Shown here in pieces: positions 33,862-44,574 of a stretch of DNA of 64,000 bases. Position 1 is the stretch's first letter. Every line of letters starts with the position of its first letter. The notes beneath the pieces were generated by a model. That model was not told the origin of the DNA. It worked only from the letters and a program-made list of their open reading frames with translations, and made no database searches. Source of the stretch: Xenopus tropicalis (lineage: Eukaryota; Chordata; Amphibia; Anura; Pipidae); the NCBI RefSeq assembly GCF_000004195.4, contig NC_030681.2, forward strand, positions 139,806,006 through 139,870,005. The letters run 5' to 3'. A program made the position numbers and the translations under genes.

Positions 33862-34219
33862 TTTTCATAGATAATCTATCTACCCTATGCTTGTAAGTTC
33901 ATAACCCTTGCCTCCACTTGCAGAAGCAGGCTGGCCTTGTACTGTATGTTATCCAAAAGGCACAGAGAGACCTCTGTTGGGTTGGATTATGAAATCATTA
34001 AAGTGATTAAACTAATTATTTGACTTCTCAAATATTTTATCTTTATTACTGATGTACTGCGTCTGTGGTGTGTCCAGTTAGTGATCTGTGCTCAGCTTTG
34101 ACTGACAGTGGGATTTTACTTTGCCACTATCTACCAAATGATTTGTCATATTATTGGCAGTTTCAATGATTTTCATCTCAAACAGAGGCACTAAAAACTA
34201 GAACAAATATCCTAGAAAG

Positions 34220-34520
34220 TACAGGTCTGGGACCCATTATCCAGAATGCTTGGGACCTGGGGTTTTCCGGATAAGGGATCTTTCTGTAATTTTGATCTCC
34301 TACCTTAAGTCTACTAAAAAATTATTTAAACAGTAATTAAACCCAATAGGATTGTTTTGGCTCCAATAATTATGAATTATATCTTAGTTGGGATCATTTA
34401 TTACAGAGAAAAAGGAAATCATTTTTAAAAATGTGAATTATTTGATTAAATTGGAGTCTATGGGAGATGGCTTTTCCTTTCTGGAAATGGGGTTTCTGGA
34501 TAAGGGGTCCGATACCTGTA
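34220..34520 (-). mobile_element. TACAGG MITE, single-unit complete copy (copy 6)
   Basis: Starts TACAGGTCTGGGACCC and ends TCCGATACCTGTA. 301 bp with both sub-terminal regions and only one diverged version of the core (GAATTATATCTTAGTTGGGA). This shows the likely unexpanded structure of the family. Confidence 0.88.
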
Positions 34521-34907
34521 TTTACCTCTTTTAAAAGAGGTTTATTACATCGACCCTAAAGTACAGACTTCCTCTGCAAATAAAGACTGGTGGTGATTAA
34601 TTAGTCTACTGCAATCCTCCATATTTGCGATCCTCCGGGTACTGGAAGCACTGTACATGCTCAGGATGCCCTTGACTACTATCTGTTTGTGTATCAGGTA
34701 CGAGAGGCCACTGATCTGTGTCCAGTGATTCCACCAACAATGCTCTCTGCAGAGGAATTATCATTCCAACCCAGTGGTAAAGAAAGATACAGAGATACAG
34801 AAATAATGTAGCTTTTGTAGAGGGCTTACCAAACCAATCCAAAGGTACAGAAATCCGCTGTTATTGTTGTCAGTTTATTTGTTGTAGTTCATATTTCTGG
34901 TCTAACA
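34521..34907. other. no gene or repeat recognised
   Basis: Unassigned. The minus frame at 34606-34842 has no recognised motif. Confidence 0.4.
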
Positions 34908-34915
34908 GGTACAGA

Positions 34916-35207
34916 TAGGGTCAGACTGGGGGGTGCAGGGCCCACCGGGGCTGCTGCCCTGGGGGCCCCACACCCCACAAGGTGTCCCAGCCGGGCGTGT
35001 CACACACACCCCCCGCAGGGGCCCTCACCGCCCCCTCCTCAACACCCTGCAGGGGCTACCTGCCCGACGCCCTCCCCTGAGGGCATGTAAGTGAAACGCG
35101 TCAGGGGGGACATCAACAGCCAGGGGAAGTGGCAACAAGGATTGGGTCTGGACTGCCAGGGCCCACCGGGTTTTTTCCAGGTGTCCCGGTGACCCAGTCC
35201 AACCCTG
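34916..35207 (+). mobile_element. hAT-like MITE with perfect 8-bp TSD
   Basis: Starts TAGGGTCAGACTGGG (first base changed from C) and ends CCCAGTCCAACCCTG, flanked by GGTACAGA at 34908-34915 and 35208-35215. The interior is GC-rich, with GGGCCCACCGGG near both ends. Related to 17809-18070. Confidence 0.9.
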
Positions 35208-35269
35208 GGTACAGAAGACACTGAAGATCCTCATGATACTCTGTCTACTGTCTACTTAACTTTAATTGT

Positions 35270-35508
35270 TATTGTCCTGATAAGTCCTGATAAGTCTCGT
35301 GCCGATCGGTCGTTTAGTCAGTCGGCCAGGTTAAATCATTTCGGTCAGCTAACGAAAAAATCAGTGCACATTGGGGGACCTACAATGGAAGTCACTTTCA
35401 TGCGATTGGTGTCTGCCAACTACTTAACTACTTCATGTTCAGAACATCCTCTGATATCAGAATGTTTGTCGGAAGAAGACTGAATCTGAACGTGTATGGC
35501 CAACTTTA
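35270..35508. mobile_element. MITE half, GGCCAACTTTA end
   Basis: GCCGATCGGTCGTTTAGTC and TGAACGTGTATGGCCAACTT, the latter resembling the termini of the hairpin at 31353. One end only is recognisable. Confidence 0.4.
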
Positions 35509-36190
35509 CAAAACAAGTGAATGCTCCTCTGCGTCCAGTGATGCCGCCAACATCCTCTAAACAAGAACATTAGTTCAGTTTTAAATATAGTTTCCTGGTA
35601 CAGAGCTTTGTTCCCCTATGCAGGCACAGAAGCCACATTCATCAAGAACATGATTTGTGCCAATAGTTTTATCCGACTTAATAGGAGAACAATATTTTGC
35701 CAGTGATGGTTATTAACACCAGCTTTATGACTAATCAATGGTGTTAGCATATTTGAAATGCATCATTGAATTTACCCTCAGTATACATTTCCATGCAGCT
35801 TTTTGTTTGAGCTAAATATTTTGCAAACGAACGTCCCGGGTATTGACCATTTATTAGAGTTTCAAGAAACTCTCATTAGTCGGATGCCCTGTGATTTTCC
35901 CCTGCTGTTTTGCACTTCCCAAACTCCATTAAAAGGAAAAAAAAAAAAAAAATAATCAATGCATTGCCAGGTTGCTATGACAACTTGAACATGAACAAAA
36001 ATCTCTGAAGCTAAGCCAGAAAACCGCTGCTCAGCAGATGCCCAGAAAGTCATTTCTCAATAAAATGGCCATGAGCTGCTGAATACCATGGGTTTTTTTC
36101 ATTCTATTATTTCTCACTCATAAGACTTTTATTTTAAGTTTGTAGTAAACAGATCATGAGGTTTGTTTGAATGTTTTTCACACAGATCTC
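35509..36190. other. no gene or repeat recognised
   Basis: Unassigned, with an A16-like tract near 35938-35952. Confidence 0.4.
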
Positions 36191-36486
36191 AATATCAGCT
36201 ACTAGTGTGAGCCCAGGACACGGGTAGGACTTCATGAGCACAAGATAGACATCCAAGGAAGGAGAAAGAGAGTCTGTCCCAACACAAACCACTAGACGGA
36301 ACAAAGAAAAGAGCAAAGAATTCAGTTTATTTTTGAAGTTTGAGAATGTAATTGAGGGACAACCAATGATTTTATTAAAGTGCCAGTACCAGCCAATGAA
36401 AAATCAGTAAAGAGACTCTAACAGCTTCAATGTTTAGGCAACACAATGAGATAAGATTTGGGCAAACGTCTTTAGGGGTTTATATA

Positions 36487-36630
36487 AAAAATGGCAGTAA
36501 GTGGAGTGGGAGTAGTGACCCATAGCAACCAATCAGCAAGTAGCATTTACTGGTCACCTGTTTAAAAGCAAACATCGTATTGGTTGCTATGAGTTAGTGC
36601 ACTTGGGCACTTGCCCAGGTTGTATAAACC
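36487..36630. mobile_element. short hairpin MITE (CAACCAAT family), duplicate 1
   Basis: ATAGCAACCAATCAGCAAGT and TCGTATTGGTTGCTATGAG around ACTGGTCACCTGTTTAAAAG. It lies within the segmental duplication. Confidence 0.7.
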
Positions 36631-36680
36631 TGAGTCTTGTTTTGAATATAGCATGAGTTTCTAGAAGAGTCCCAAGTGTC

Positions 36681-36889
36681 TAGTGATGAGCAAAAATTTT
36701 TGGCAGGCATAGATTCACAGCAAAACTCGCATCTTGCCATTGGCGGATTTTTTCATGAAACAGGTACAAAAATTTGGCGTAAAAAATATTCGCAAACTGC
36801 GGAAAAAGTCATGGTTGTGTAAAAAAAGTAGAGGTTGCATCAAAAAAGCTGCATTTTGCAAATTTTATGCAGTTACGCAAATATCAGCT
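36681..36889 (+). mobile_element. TAGTGATG hAT-like MITE, truncated by the duplication junction
   Basis: TAGTGATGAGCAAAAATTTT then GGCAGGCATAGATTCAC and CCATTGGCGGATTTTTTC. It runs into the second duplicate at 36889, so its other end is missing. Confidence 0.75.
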
Positions 36890-37206
36890 ACTAGTGTGAG
36901 CCCAGGAAACGGGTAGGACTTCATGAGCAAAAGATAGACATCCAAAGAAGGAGAAAGAAGGAGAAAGACAGTCGGTCCCACCGCTAGGCAACACAAACCA
37001 CTAGACGGAACAAAGAAAAGAGCAAAGGATTTAGTTCATTGTTGAAGTTTGAGAATGTAATTGAGGGACAATCAATGATTTTATTAAAGTGCCAGTACCA
37101 GCCAATGAAAAATCAGCAAAGAGACCATAACAGCTTCAATGTTTAGTTCTATCGGCAGCAATGAGATAAGGTTTGGGCAAACATCTTAAACATTTAGGGG
37201 TTTATT

Positions 37207-37350
37207 TAAAAAATGTAAGTTCAGTGTCAATGTCCAGGAGTGGTGACCCATAGCAACTAATCAGCAAGTAGCACTTACTGGTCACCTGTTTAAAAGCAAA
37301 CATCTTATTGGTTGCTATGAGTTAGTGCACTTGGGCACTTGCCCAGTCCT
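37207..37350. mobile_element. short hairpin MITE (CAACCAAT family), duplicate 2
   Basis: Same element as 36487-36630, with ATAGCAACTAATCAGCAAGT and TCTTATTGGTTGCTATGAG. Confidence 0.7.
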
Positions 37351-37392
37351 TTTTTGAATAAAGCCACAGTTTCTGGAAGAGTCCCTAGTGTG

Positions 37393-37690
37393 TAGTGATG
37401 AGCAAAAATTTTTGGCAGGCACGGATTCGCAGCAAAACTCACATCTCGCCATTGGCGGATTTTTTCGTGAAACGGGCACAAAAATTTAGCGGAACTGCAG
37501 AAAAATGCGCAAAACGGAGGAAAATCCGTGAAATGCACCTATTTTCGCATGAAAAACACTTATTTTCATGTGGCTGTGACATTTTTTTGATGCGTGGCGC
37601 ATGTTTTGCGCCCAATATTCACTGAAGTTTCGCAAAACAATTTGCAGATGGTGAAATTTGGAAATGTGTGAGGGCTCACTATTCAACATG
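37393..37690 (+). mobile_element. TAGTGATG hAT-like MITE, duplicate 2
   Basis: TAGTGATGAGCAAAAATTTT, GGCAGGCACGGATTCGC, CCATTGGCGGATTTTTTCG, then TTCGCATGAAAAACAC. The far terminus is decayed. Confidence 0.7.
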
Positions 37691-38339
37691 CACAAAGCTA
37701 ACAGAACAAAATGTATAATCTGTCAGCTTTTATATGTTTGGGGGGGTGTAACGTCCTTTGTTAGTTAAAAAAAAACATAGTTGGTGGAAGAGGAGATTAA
37801 GAAGGGGTAGCTTAGCAAGATCCAGCTGAACTGGACATTATTGGACATCACAGAACCAAGCAAGCCATGATATTAGCACCTAGAACAGTCCATGCATATT
37901 AACCATTAGAGACATCAACATATTTCTATAATTGGAGATTCTAGATGCCCAGGGTATTGTCTAATTCTTAGATGCCAGATATGACTCCATACACACCAAT
38001 CTTTTATAAATTTGGATTCAGGTCACTTTTGAGAGCCTAGCCATGCCTTCATATTCACAACTGCCCTAAGTTCCTCAGATGGGGCACCACGTTTTGATGG
38101 TGAATATGGAGAGTAAATGAAAAGATGGAGTTCCAGGTTAAATCTCCAGCGAGCATCAGAACTACTTGGAAATATCTTCTATAATATTAAGGTGCAGCAG
38201 CCCCCTATATTGTATTTATCTTCCCCACTTCTCCTTGAACTTTGGCCTGTTACTGAATCTAATGTTAAAGAGGGTCTACAGCTGTGAAGGTATTACATTC
38301 AGGCCTGTGGCCTGGAGGATAATTCTTAATATAGCACAC
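37691..38339. other. no gene or repeat recognised
   Basis: Unassigned sequence. Confidence 0.4.
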
Positions 38340-38690
38340 TAAGGGGGGCATTAACTAAAGGTTGGGTTTTTTTAATGATTGCTATTTTTGCACAAATTTT
38401 TTCACAAAAAAACACTTTTTTTTAGCCATTTATTAGACGTCAAAACTGGGACAAATCCAAAAGTAAGAATACTCCATCTAAAAGCTGTCGAGATCATGTT
38501 GAAGTCAATGGCAGCAGTCCTTTTTCAGTTGGATAATCTTTCTTTGCTTGATGCTTTTAGAGGTTTTCAGGTGGTTTTGACGCCTTTATTTGTGTGACAA
38601 AATGAAAAATTTGTGTTTTTGTGTTTTTCTACTTTTTTTGTCCTTTTTTTTTAAAAGGCTGTTTTAATAAATCATTGAACATTTGTAGTT
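38340..38690. mobile_element. possible palindromic MITE
   Basis: GGGGGCATTAACTAAAGG at the left, an AT-rich interior with TTTTTTTAGCC and GGTGGTTTTGACGCC, and GTTTTAATAAATCATTG at the right. Base composition and a loose inverted layout suggest a MITE; termini not proven. Confidence 0.35.
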
Positions 38691-39035
38691 TTAGAGAAAA
38701 GTGGTCTATTTATGGTTTAAAAAACCTCTAAAACCACTAATATGAGAATGGTAATAAATTGGCCTCCAAGTGCTGTTGCTTTGGCATAACCAAGTGGTTC
38801 CCATCAAGAGCAGAACGTGTCCCATTATTATCGAGGGAAGGACTTACAAGCCTGCCATAGCCCTAATGGACCTCACTGCATTTTGGATTCTCCCATTGAA
38901 CAATTGTTAATAAAAACCTAATGTAGATACGGCAGCAGGTGTCATCTGAACTACAAGCACATTGCTCCAATGCATAAACCGAACACAAATCCAGCAAACT
39001 GTTCAGAAATCTAGGAATAGAATATCTCTAAACAC
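38691..39035. other. no gene or repeat recognised
   Basis: Unassigned. Confidence 0.4.
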
Positions 39036-39039
39036 TTAA

Positions 39040-39408
39040 GGTCCCCATACATGGGCGATTCTAGCTGCCGATATGGGTCCCTTAGACAGATTCGGCAGCT
39101 AATCGGCCTGTGTATGGGCACTACTGACGAGCCTGCCTGACCGATACGTGGCCTGAAATCGGGCAAATATCGATCGGGCAGGTTTAATAATCTAGTCGGA
39201 TCAGGGACCGCATCGGCTCGTTGATGCGGTCCCCGGACTGACTTTGCCTATGCCCGTCGTTATAATTTGATAGTTTGGCCCCAGGGCCAAACGATTGAAT
39301 TAGCCTGGATTCTCCCGATATCGCCCACCCGTAGGTGGGGATAGTGGGAGAAGATCCGCTCGCTTGGCGACATCACCAAGCAAGCAGATCTTATGGTGTA
39401 TGGGGACC
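39040..39408. mobile_element. TTAA-flanked GGTCCCCATACA palindrome, complete
   Basis: Starts GGTCCCCATACATGGGCG and ends GGTGTATGGGGACC, with TTAA at 39036-39039 and 39409-39412. The interior holds further inverted pairs (CTAGCTGCCGATA with TTCGGCAGCTAATCGG). TTAA targets suit piggyBac or T2/Kolobok types; which one is not decided. Relatives at 51342 and 54861. Confidence 0.85.
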
Positions 39409-39574
39409 TTAATTCAGGTTTACATTCATAAAACACAATTAAACCCATCAAAGTGGCAGCTGCTATATCTCTAGCTTCTATGTTTGTTCTACCATCCCAG
39501 TAAATATTTTGATGTGCATCTTGCTTTCAATGTAAAACAGAATTTAGATCACTAGACAACAAAATGCAAATTAA

Positions 39575-39992
39575 AGGGAAACTACACCCCCCAAACAATG
39601 TAGGGCCCTATAGAAATATATTGTATATACAAGCTCATATGTAAAACCCTGCTTCATCTAAATAAAGCCCCCTGGCATCATGGGATTCACAGAGCACACA
39701 AACAAGCCAAGGCACACATACACGCTAGGCCCCATCAACCAATGAATGGACAGAGTTCTGCCTTTTACTCCCACACTACTTCCTGTTACAGTTAGAGCTG
39801 CATTATTTCCTGTCAGCTGATCTCTGAAGGAACACACAGCCCATCACTAAATGGCGGCTCAAGGGAAAGGATGTAAAAGGGCAATATTTACTGATATATA
39901 TATATTAGTTTGATGAGAGTCTTTAATAGGTCACTTAACATAATATAAACTGTCTGTTGGTTACGTATTCATTCTGGGGGTATAGTTTCCCT
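39575..39992 (-). mobile_element. T2-type MITE, subfamily A, internally deleted
   Basis: AGGGAAACTACACCCCCC to GGGGGTATAGTTTCCCT between TTAA at 39571-39574 and 39993-39996. Compared with 22798-23302 it lacks about 85 bp between CATCTAAATAAA and GCCCCCTGGCATC. The hAT target site is unoccupied. Confidence 0.9.
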
Positions 39993-39996
39993 TTAA

Positions 39997-40806
39997 TACA
40001 ATAATTATCAAGACCATGGAAGAACAAATAAAATAATATACAGTTACCAGTACCAACTCTGTATATTTTCTGAACATTAAGCTCCCTATATATATATGCG
40101 GTGCAGCTGGGTAGCTTCATTAAATGTGCACCTTATATTTACGATATACTTTAGTGTTGAGTGGGGGCTCAGTAATAAGCGCATTGTTACATGATAACCC
40201 AAAGTTAATTTATAAGGCCACTGAAACTTTTACTGCTAATCTATTTGCTGACTGATTGGGCAATAAGAGGCTCCGACAAACAAACAAACCATCGCCGCAG
40301 TACATTGAGGCAAATACATAAACTTTAACATACGATTACACCGCACATAACCATTTATATTCCTACTAAAACGTGAATAACTGTGCTCCTGACCCCACTT
40401 CAGACATTTTCACGCTGCTTAAATGCAAATTCCCAGTTTCACATTAAAATGGTTATTTCCAGGCAGTTAGTCAAATCCTATTGGTGCAGATGTGTGCGGA
40501 GACGCGGCATCCGTCTGGGCTGAAAGCGATATTTATTTCTTCACGGCTTCATGTGAAGAATACGTCCCTGGCATTTTGCGCGCTGTGCACTTTCTTTCCT
40601 TTGACAGTTTGGTTTATTTATAGGTTTTAAAGTTGAATTTCTCTTCACAAAAATATGCTTTTTCTGTTTTACGCGTTCACCTGATTCTACCTTTTCGGAA
40701 ACTTTAAAACAGTTACTGAATATAAAAAGAATGAAGCGCAAATGGTACAGTGTTAAAGTGTCTATTCCTTATGTTATTATGGATACACACAGGTACTGAT
40801 TTGTGG
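39997..40806. other. no gene or repeat recognised
   Basis: Unassigned. A small ATATATAT patch occurs at 40088. Confidence 0.4.
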
Positions 40807-41697
40807 TACAGGTATGGGACCTGTTATGCAGAATGCTCGGGAGCTGGGGTTTTCCAGATAAGGGATCTTTCCGTAATTTGGATCTCCATAACTTGAGTCT
40901 GCTAAAAATCATTTAAATATTGAATAAACCCAATAGGGCTGTTCTGCCCCAATAAGGGGTAATTATATCTTAGTTGGGATCAAGTACAGGTACTGTTTTA
41001 TTATTACAGAGAAAAGGGAATCATTTAACCATGAAATAAACCCAAAAGGGCTGTTCTGCCCCCAATAAGGGGTAATTATATCTCAGTTGGGATCAAGTAC
41101 AGGTACTGTTTTATTATTACAGAGAAAAGGGAATCATTTAACCATGAAATAAACCCAATAGGACTGTTCTGCCCCCAATAAGGGGTAATTATATCTTAGT
41201 TGGGATCAAGTACAGGTACTGTTTTATTATTACAGAGAAAAGGGAATCATTTAACCATTAAATAAACCCAATAGGGCTGTTCTGCCCCCAATAAGGGGTA
41301 ATTATATCTTAGTTGGGATCAAGTACAGGTACTGTTTTATTATTACAGAGAAAAGGGAATCATTTAACCATTAAATAAACCCAATAGGATTGTTCTGCCC
41401 CCAATAAGGGGTAATTATATCTTAGTTGGGATCAAGTACAGGTACTGTTTTATTATTACAGAGAAAAGGGAATCATTTAACCATTAAATAAACCCAATAG
41501 GATTGTTCTGCCCCCAATAAGGGGTAATTATATCTTAGTTGGGATCAAGTACAGGTACTGTTTTATTATTACAGAGAAAAAGAAAATTTTTAAAAATGAG
41601 AATTATTTGCTTATAATGGAGTCTATGGAAGATGGCCTTTCTGTAATTCGGAACTTTCTGGATAATGGGTTTCCGGATAAGGGATCAAATACCTGTA
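40807..41697 (-). mobile_element. TACAGG MITE with 113-bp array (copy 7)
   Basis: TACAGGTATGGGACCTG to ATCAAATACCTGTA, both termini present. About six units (40925-41575) in inverted orientation relative to copy 1. TA lies at each edge. Confidence 0.9.
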
Positions 41698-41819
41698 ATA
41701 TGAAAATGCTAATGAGATAAGGGGGGTATGTAACATAAGGTTTGAAACAGGTCTAGTAACCCACTGCAACCAGCAGATAACTTAACACACACATACCTAG
41801 TCTTTCAAATGACATTTAA

Positions 41820-42240
41820 AGGGGAACTCCACCCAAACACAACTTAAGCTTTTTGAAAAGAAACATAGTTTCAAGCAACTTTGCAATATACATCAATAAA
41901 ATAATTGCAGCCTTTTCATGATGTTTAATGTATTAATATGGTTTGGAACAGTTCCCTAAGCCCCGCCCCCTGTTCCCCTGCTGATCTGGCTGACTACTTT
42001 GAGACTGCCCTCAGCCTGCCTCCTCCCGATCCCACAATTCCCTGCTGCACACGTGATGTCAATAAGGAAAGGAACATGACAGTGCAATGCATTGTGGGTT
42101 ATGTAGTTCCTGCATGCTGTCTGTAAGCTGTGGAGAAGTTGTTACAATTTGTAACATCAGCGTTTTAGTCCCTCCTCCCCTGCCAGGATTTCAATTGATG
42201 CAGAAAGAGATGAACTGTTTTGCAGCTGCATTTCAGCATA
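41820..42240 (+). mobile_element. T2-type MITE, subfamily B
   Basis: TTAA (41816-41819), then AGGGGAACTCCACCCAAACA. The interior CAATGCATTGTGGGTTATGT and CTCCCCTGCCAGGATTTC match 7602-8000 inverted. The right terminus is not recognised. The 62-aa and 76-aa frames across it are not genes. Confidence 0.7.
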
Positions 42241-42955
42241 TAAAAATGATATTTATTCATAAGTTTTGTAGGAACAGTATATGTATGTGGTACCATTTCA
42301 TGTCAAGCTTCTCTTAGCTTTTCTACCATACCAACAACATTTTAGAAGGAAAAACTACCACATAAAGAACTCACCTGCCCTCCTTCGTAATACTTCCCTC
42401 AATAAATAATCACAATATTTAATTTGATTCTAAAAGTACAACAGTTTACCAGTCCTTGTCCTCAGAAAATCCTCTGTTCATTACTCACATATGTGTTGGT
42501 AAGGCTGCAGGCTACACGGTTTGTGAGGTATTGTCGGCCTTAGATATTCACTAACATATTCAGCCCAATGAAACCTTATAGCAAAGGATCAAGGTTTATA
42601 GATAATAGACTTGTCAATGACAGGAAATGTTAATATGCAGCAGTTAAAGCAGTTAAATGTTCTGTATTATTTTTATTCATTACTTGAGTGTAGGAAACAA
42701 TTCTGTCCTTATACAACCCTAGTAGGGACTTGGGGTTTAACACCAAATACCTGTGTATTGTTACTTGCTTTCTACAGCCTAAATACAGGGGGTTATTTTG
42801 CTATATTAAAAGTTCCTGCCCCCACCCCCAAAAATGGCACCTAAAGGCTGGTGAGTTTTTGTAGAATTCAACTTAAGAATTATTTTTTAAAAATTCAAGC
42901 TTATTTAAAAGTCTAGTTTTTTTAAAAAAAAAATCAAGATTTTTCAGACATCTGA
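42241..42955. other. no gene or repeat recognised
   Basis: Unassigned AT-rich sequence. Confidence 0.4.
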
Positions 42956-42959
42956 AAAT

Positions 42960-43605
42960 ACATAGTAACATAGTAACATAGTAAGTTGGGTTGAAAAAAG
43001 ACATACGTCCATCAAGTTCAACCATAATGCCTATATATAACCTGCCTAACTGCTAGTTGATCCAGAGGAAGACAAAAACCCCATCTGAAGCCTCTCTAAT
43101 TTGCCGCAGAGGGGAAAAAATTCCTTCCTGACTCCAAGATGGCAATCGGACCAGTCCCTGGGGCAACTTGTACTAAGAGCTCCCATAACCCTGTATTCCC
43201 TCACTTGCTAAGAATCCATCCAGCCCCTTCTTAAAGTTATATAATGTATCAGCCAGCACGACTGATTCGGGGAGGGAATTCCAGAACTTCACAGCTCTCA
43301 CTGTAAAAAATCCTTTCTGAATATTTAAATGGAACCTCCCTTCTTCTAAACGGAGCGGGTGCCCTCGTGTCCGTTGGAAGGACCTACTGGTAAATAAAAC
43401 ATTAGAGAGGTTATTATATGATCCCCTAATATATTTATACATAGTTATCATGTCACCTCTTAAGCGCCTCTTCTCCAGTGTAAACAAACCCAACCCGGCC
43501 AGTCTTTCTTCATAACTGAGACTTCTCATACCCTTTACCAGCTTAGTTGCCCTTCTCTGGACCCTCTCTAACTCAATAATGTCCCGTTTGAGCACTGGAG
43601 ATTGT
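42960..43605 (-). mobile_element. 5'-truncated CR1-type LINE
   Basis: On the minus strand, a reverse-transcriptase C-terminal region is followed by about 200 bp of 3' UTR (TTGAACTTGATGGACGTATG, CAACCCAACTTACTATG) and a tail of three 8-bp TTACTATG repeats (42960-42984). A short tandem 8-bp tail instead of poly(A) is typical of CR1 LINEs. The 5' break near 43605 is the usual result of incomplete reverse transcription. Confidence 0.88.
43173..43595 (-). pseudogene. CR1-type LINE reverse transcriptase, C-terminal 140 aa
   Basis: The frame is uninterrupted to its natural stop. It reads RVQRRATKLVKGMRSLSYEE, RLAGLGLFTLEKRRLRGDMI, YKYIRGSYNN, RGHPLRLEEGRF, RAVKFWNSLPESVV and NFKKGLDGFL, the conserved segment after the RT thumb in CR1/L2-like ORF2 proteins, seen in hundreds of vertebrate copies. 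The endonuclease and the RT catalytic core (with the YADD box) are not in the window, so it cannot make an active enzyme. The lack of stops over 140 codons implies a fairly young copy. Confidence 0.9.
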
Positions 43606-43686
43606 GTTAGAGTGATTAACTTTTATTTCACACAATTTAATGTGCTAATGCACGGAAGAGCGCTAAGGAAGAGGGTTTCCAGATAA

Positions 43687-44014
43687 GGCTGATGCCACAC
43701 GTGGCGTAGGGCTGATTTTTTCGGCAAGCGGAAAAATGCTTGGCGAAAATTCAGCCCTACGCCTGCTACTTGTGCCTTCACCTGAATGAATGGAATACGC
43801 TCGGGTGCAGGCACATGTAGCCGATATACGCATGAAAACGCAAGACTTTGCATTTTCACGTGTTTTCATGCGTATATCGGCTACATGTGCCTGCACCCGA
43901 GCGTATCCCATTCATTCAGGTGCAGGCACAAGTAGCAGGCGTAGGGCTGAATTTTCGCCAAGCGTTTTTCCTCTTGCCGAAAAAATCAGCCCTGCGCCAT
44001 GTGTGGCATCAGCC
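43687..44014. mobile_element. long foldback element
   Basis: Arms of about 160 bp: GGCTGATGCCACACGTGGCG at the left against CGCCATGTGTGGCATCAGCC at the right, and inside GGCACATGTAGCCGATATAC against GTATATCGGCTACATGTGCC. The centre is AAAACGCAAGACTTTGC. Near perfect pairing. No convincing target duplication found. Open frames here exist on both strands because of the symmetry and are not genes. Confidence 0.85.
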
Positions 44015-44299
44015 TGATTGTTTTACACTTATGAACATTCTGATATCTAATGTTGCTCACTGATAGAGTATATATATTTCTCCTGCAATACGTAGCATTG
44101 GTGGCTGTAACCAGTCAGGGCTTGATGAACCCAACTAATGAGTTAATTAATAATTAAACCAATATACCTGATTCAGTAGCCAGAAAGACACTTCAAGTAA
44201 AGATCCAAATGACTGCTGATATGCTTAGCTGTTACACAAAGGGGAAAGAATTTTAATGGAGTTATCTAATGCAGTTTTTAAATAGTTAAAAAAAAAAAA

Positions 44300-44400
44300 C
44301 ACTGGGCAGTAATCCGTGGCAACCAATGAAATTGCAGCTGCGTAAAAAGCCAATCACTGATTGGTTGCTATGTGTTACTGCCCATGGGCAAATTTGCCCA
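44300..44400. mobile_element. short hairpin MITE (CAACCAAT family)
   Basis: CACTGGGCAGTAATCCGTGG then CAACCAATGAAATTGCAG, answered by CACTGATTGGTTGCTATGTG and TTACTGCCCATGGGC. Confidence 0.7.
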
Positions 44401-44574
44401 GCATTGATATATTGACCTTATTATTCATGTCTGACAAGCAGCAGAAAAGAGTAGAAAAAAGGATTTTTTTGTATTGTACAGTTTATTTTGCATTGGGTGT
44501 GAGAATGTGGAAGAGAGTGAGAGCTGAATATTCAGCACCACGGAGAGCTACCAGGTTACACAGACTATTATGCA

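Larger units (their letters stand above)
36191..37590 (+). repeat. tandem segmental duplication, about 700 bp x 2
   Basis: AATATCAGCTACTAGTGTGA starts at 36191 and again at 36890, and the two copies stay aligned through the unique part (TTGAAGTTTGAGAATGTAAT, AAAGTGCCAGTACCAGCC), a hairpin MITE and a TAGTGATG hAT-like end (36681 and 37393). The junction lies inside the first hAT-like copy. The copies differ by scattered substitutions and small indels. Confidence 0.92.

Noticed and set aside
43780..44020. Paired open frames on both strands (YARVQAHVADIRMKT)
   Set aside because: They read the same peptide from both strands because the sequence is a foldback.
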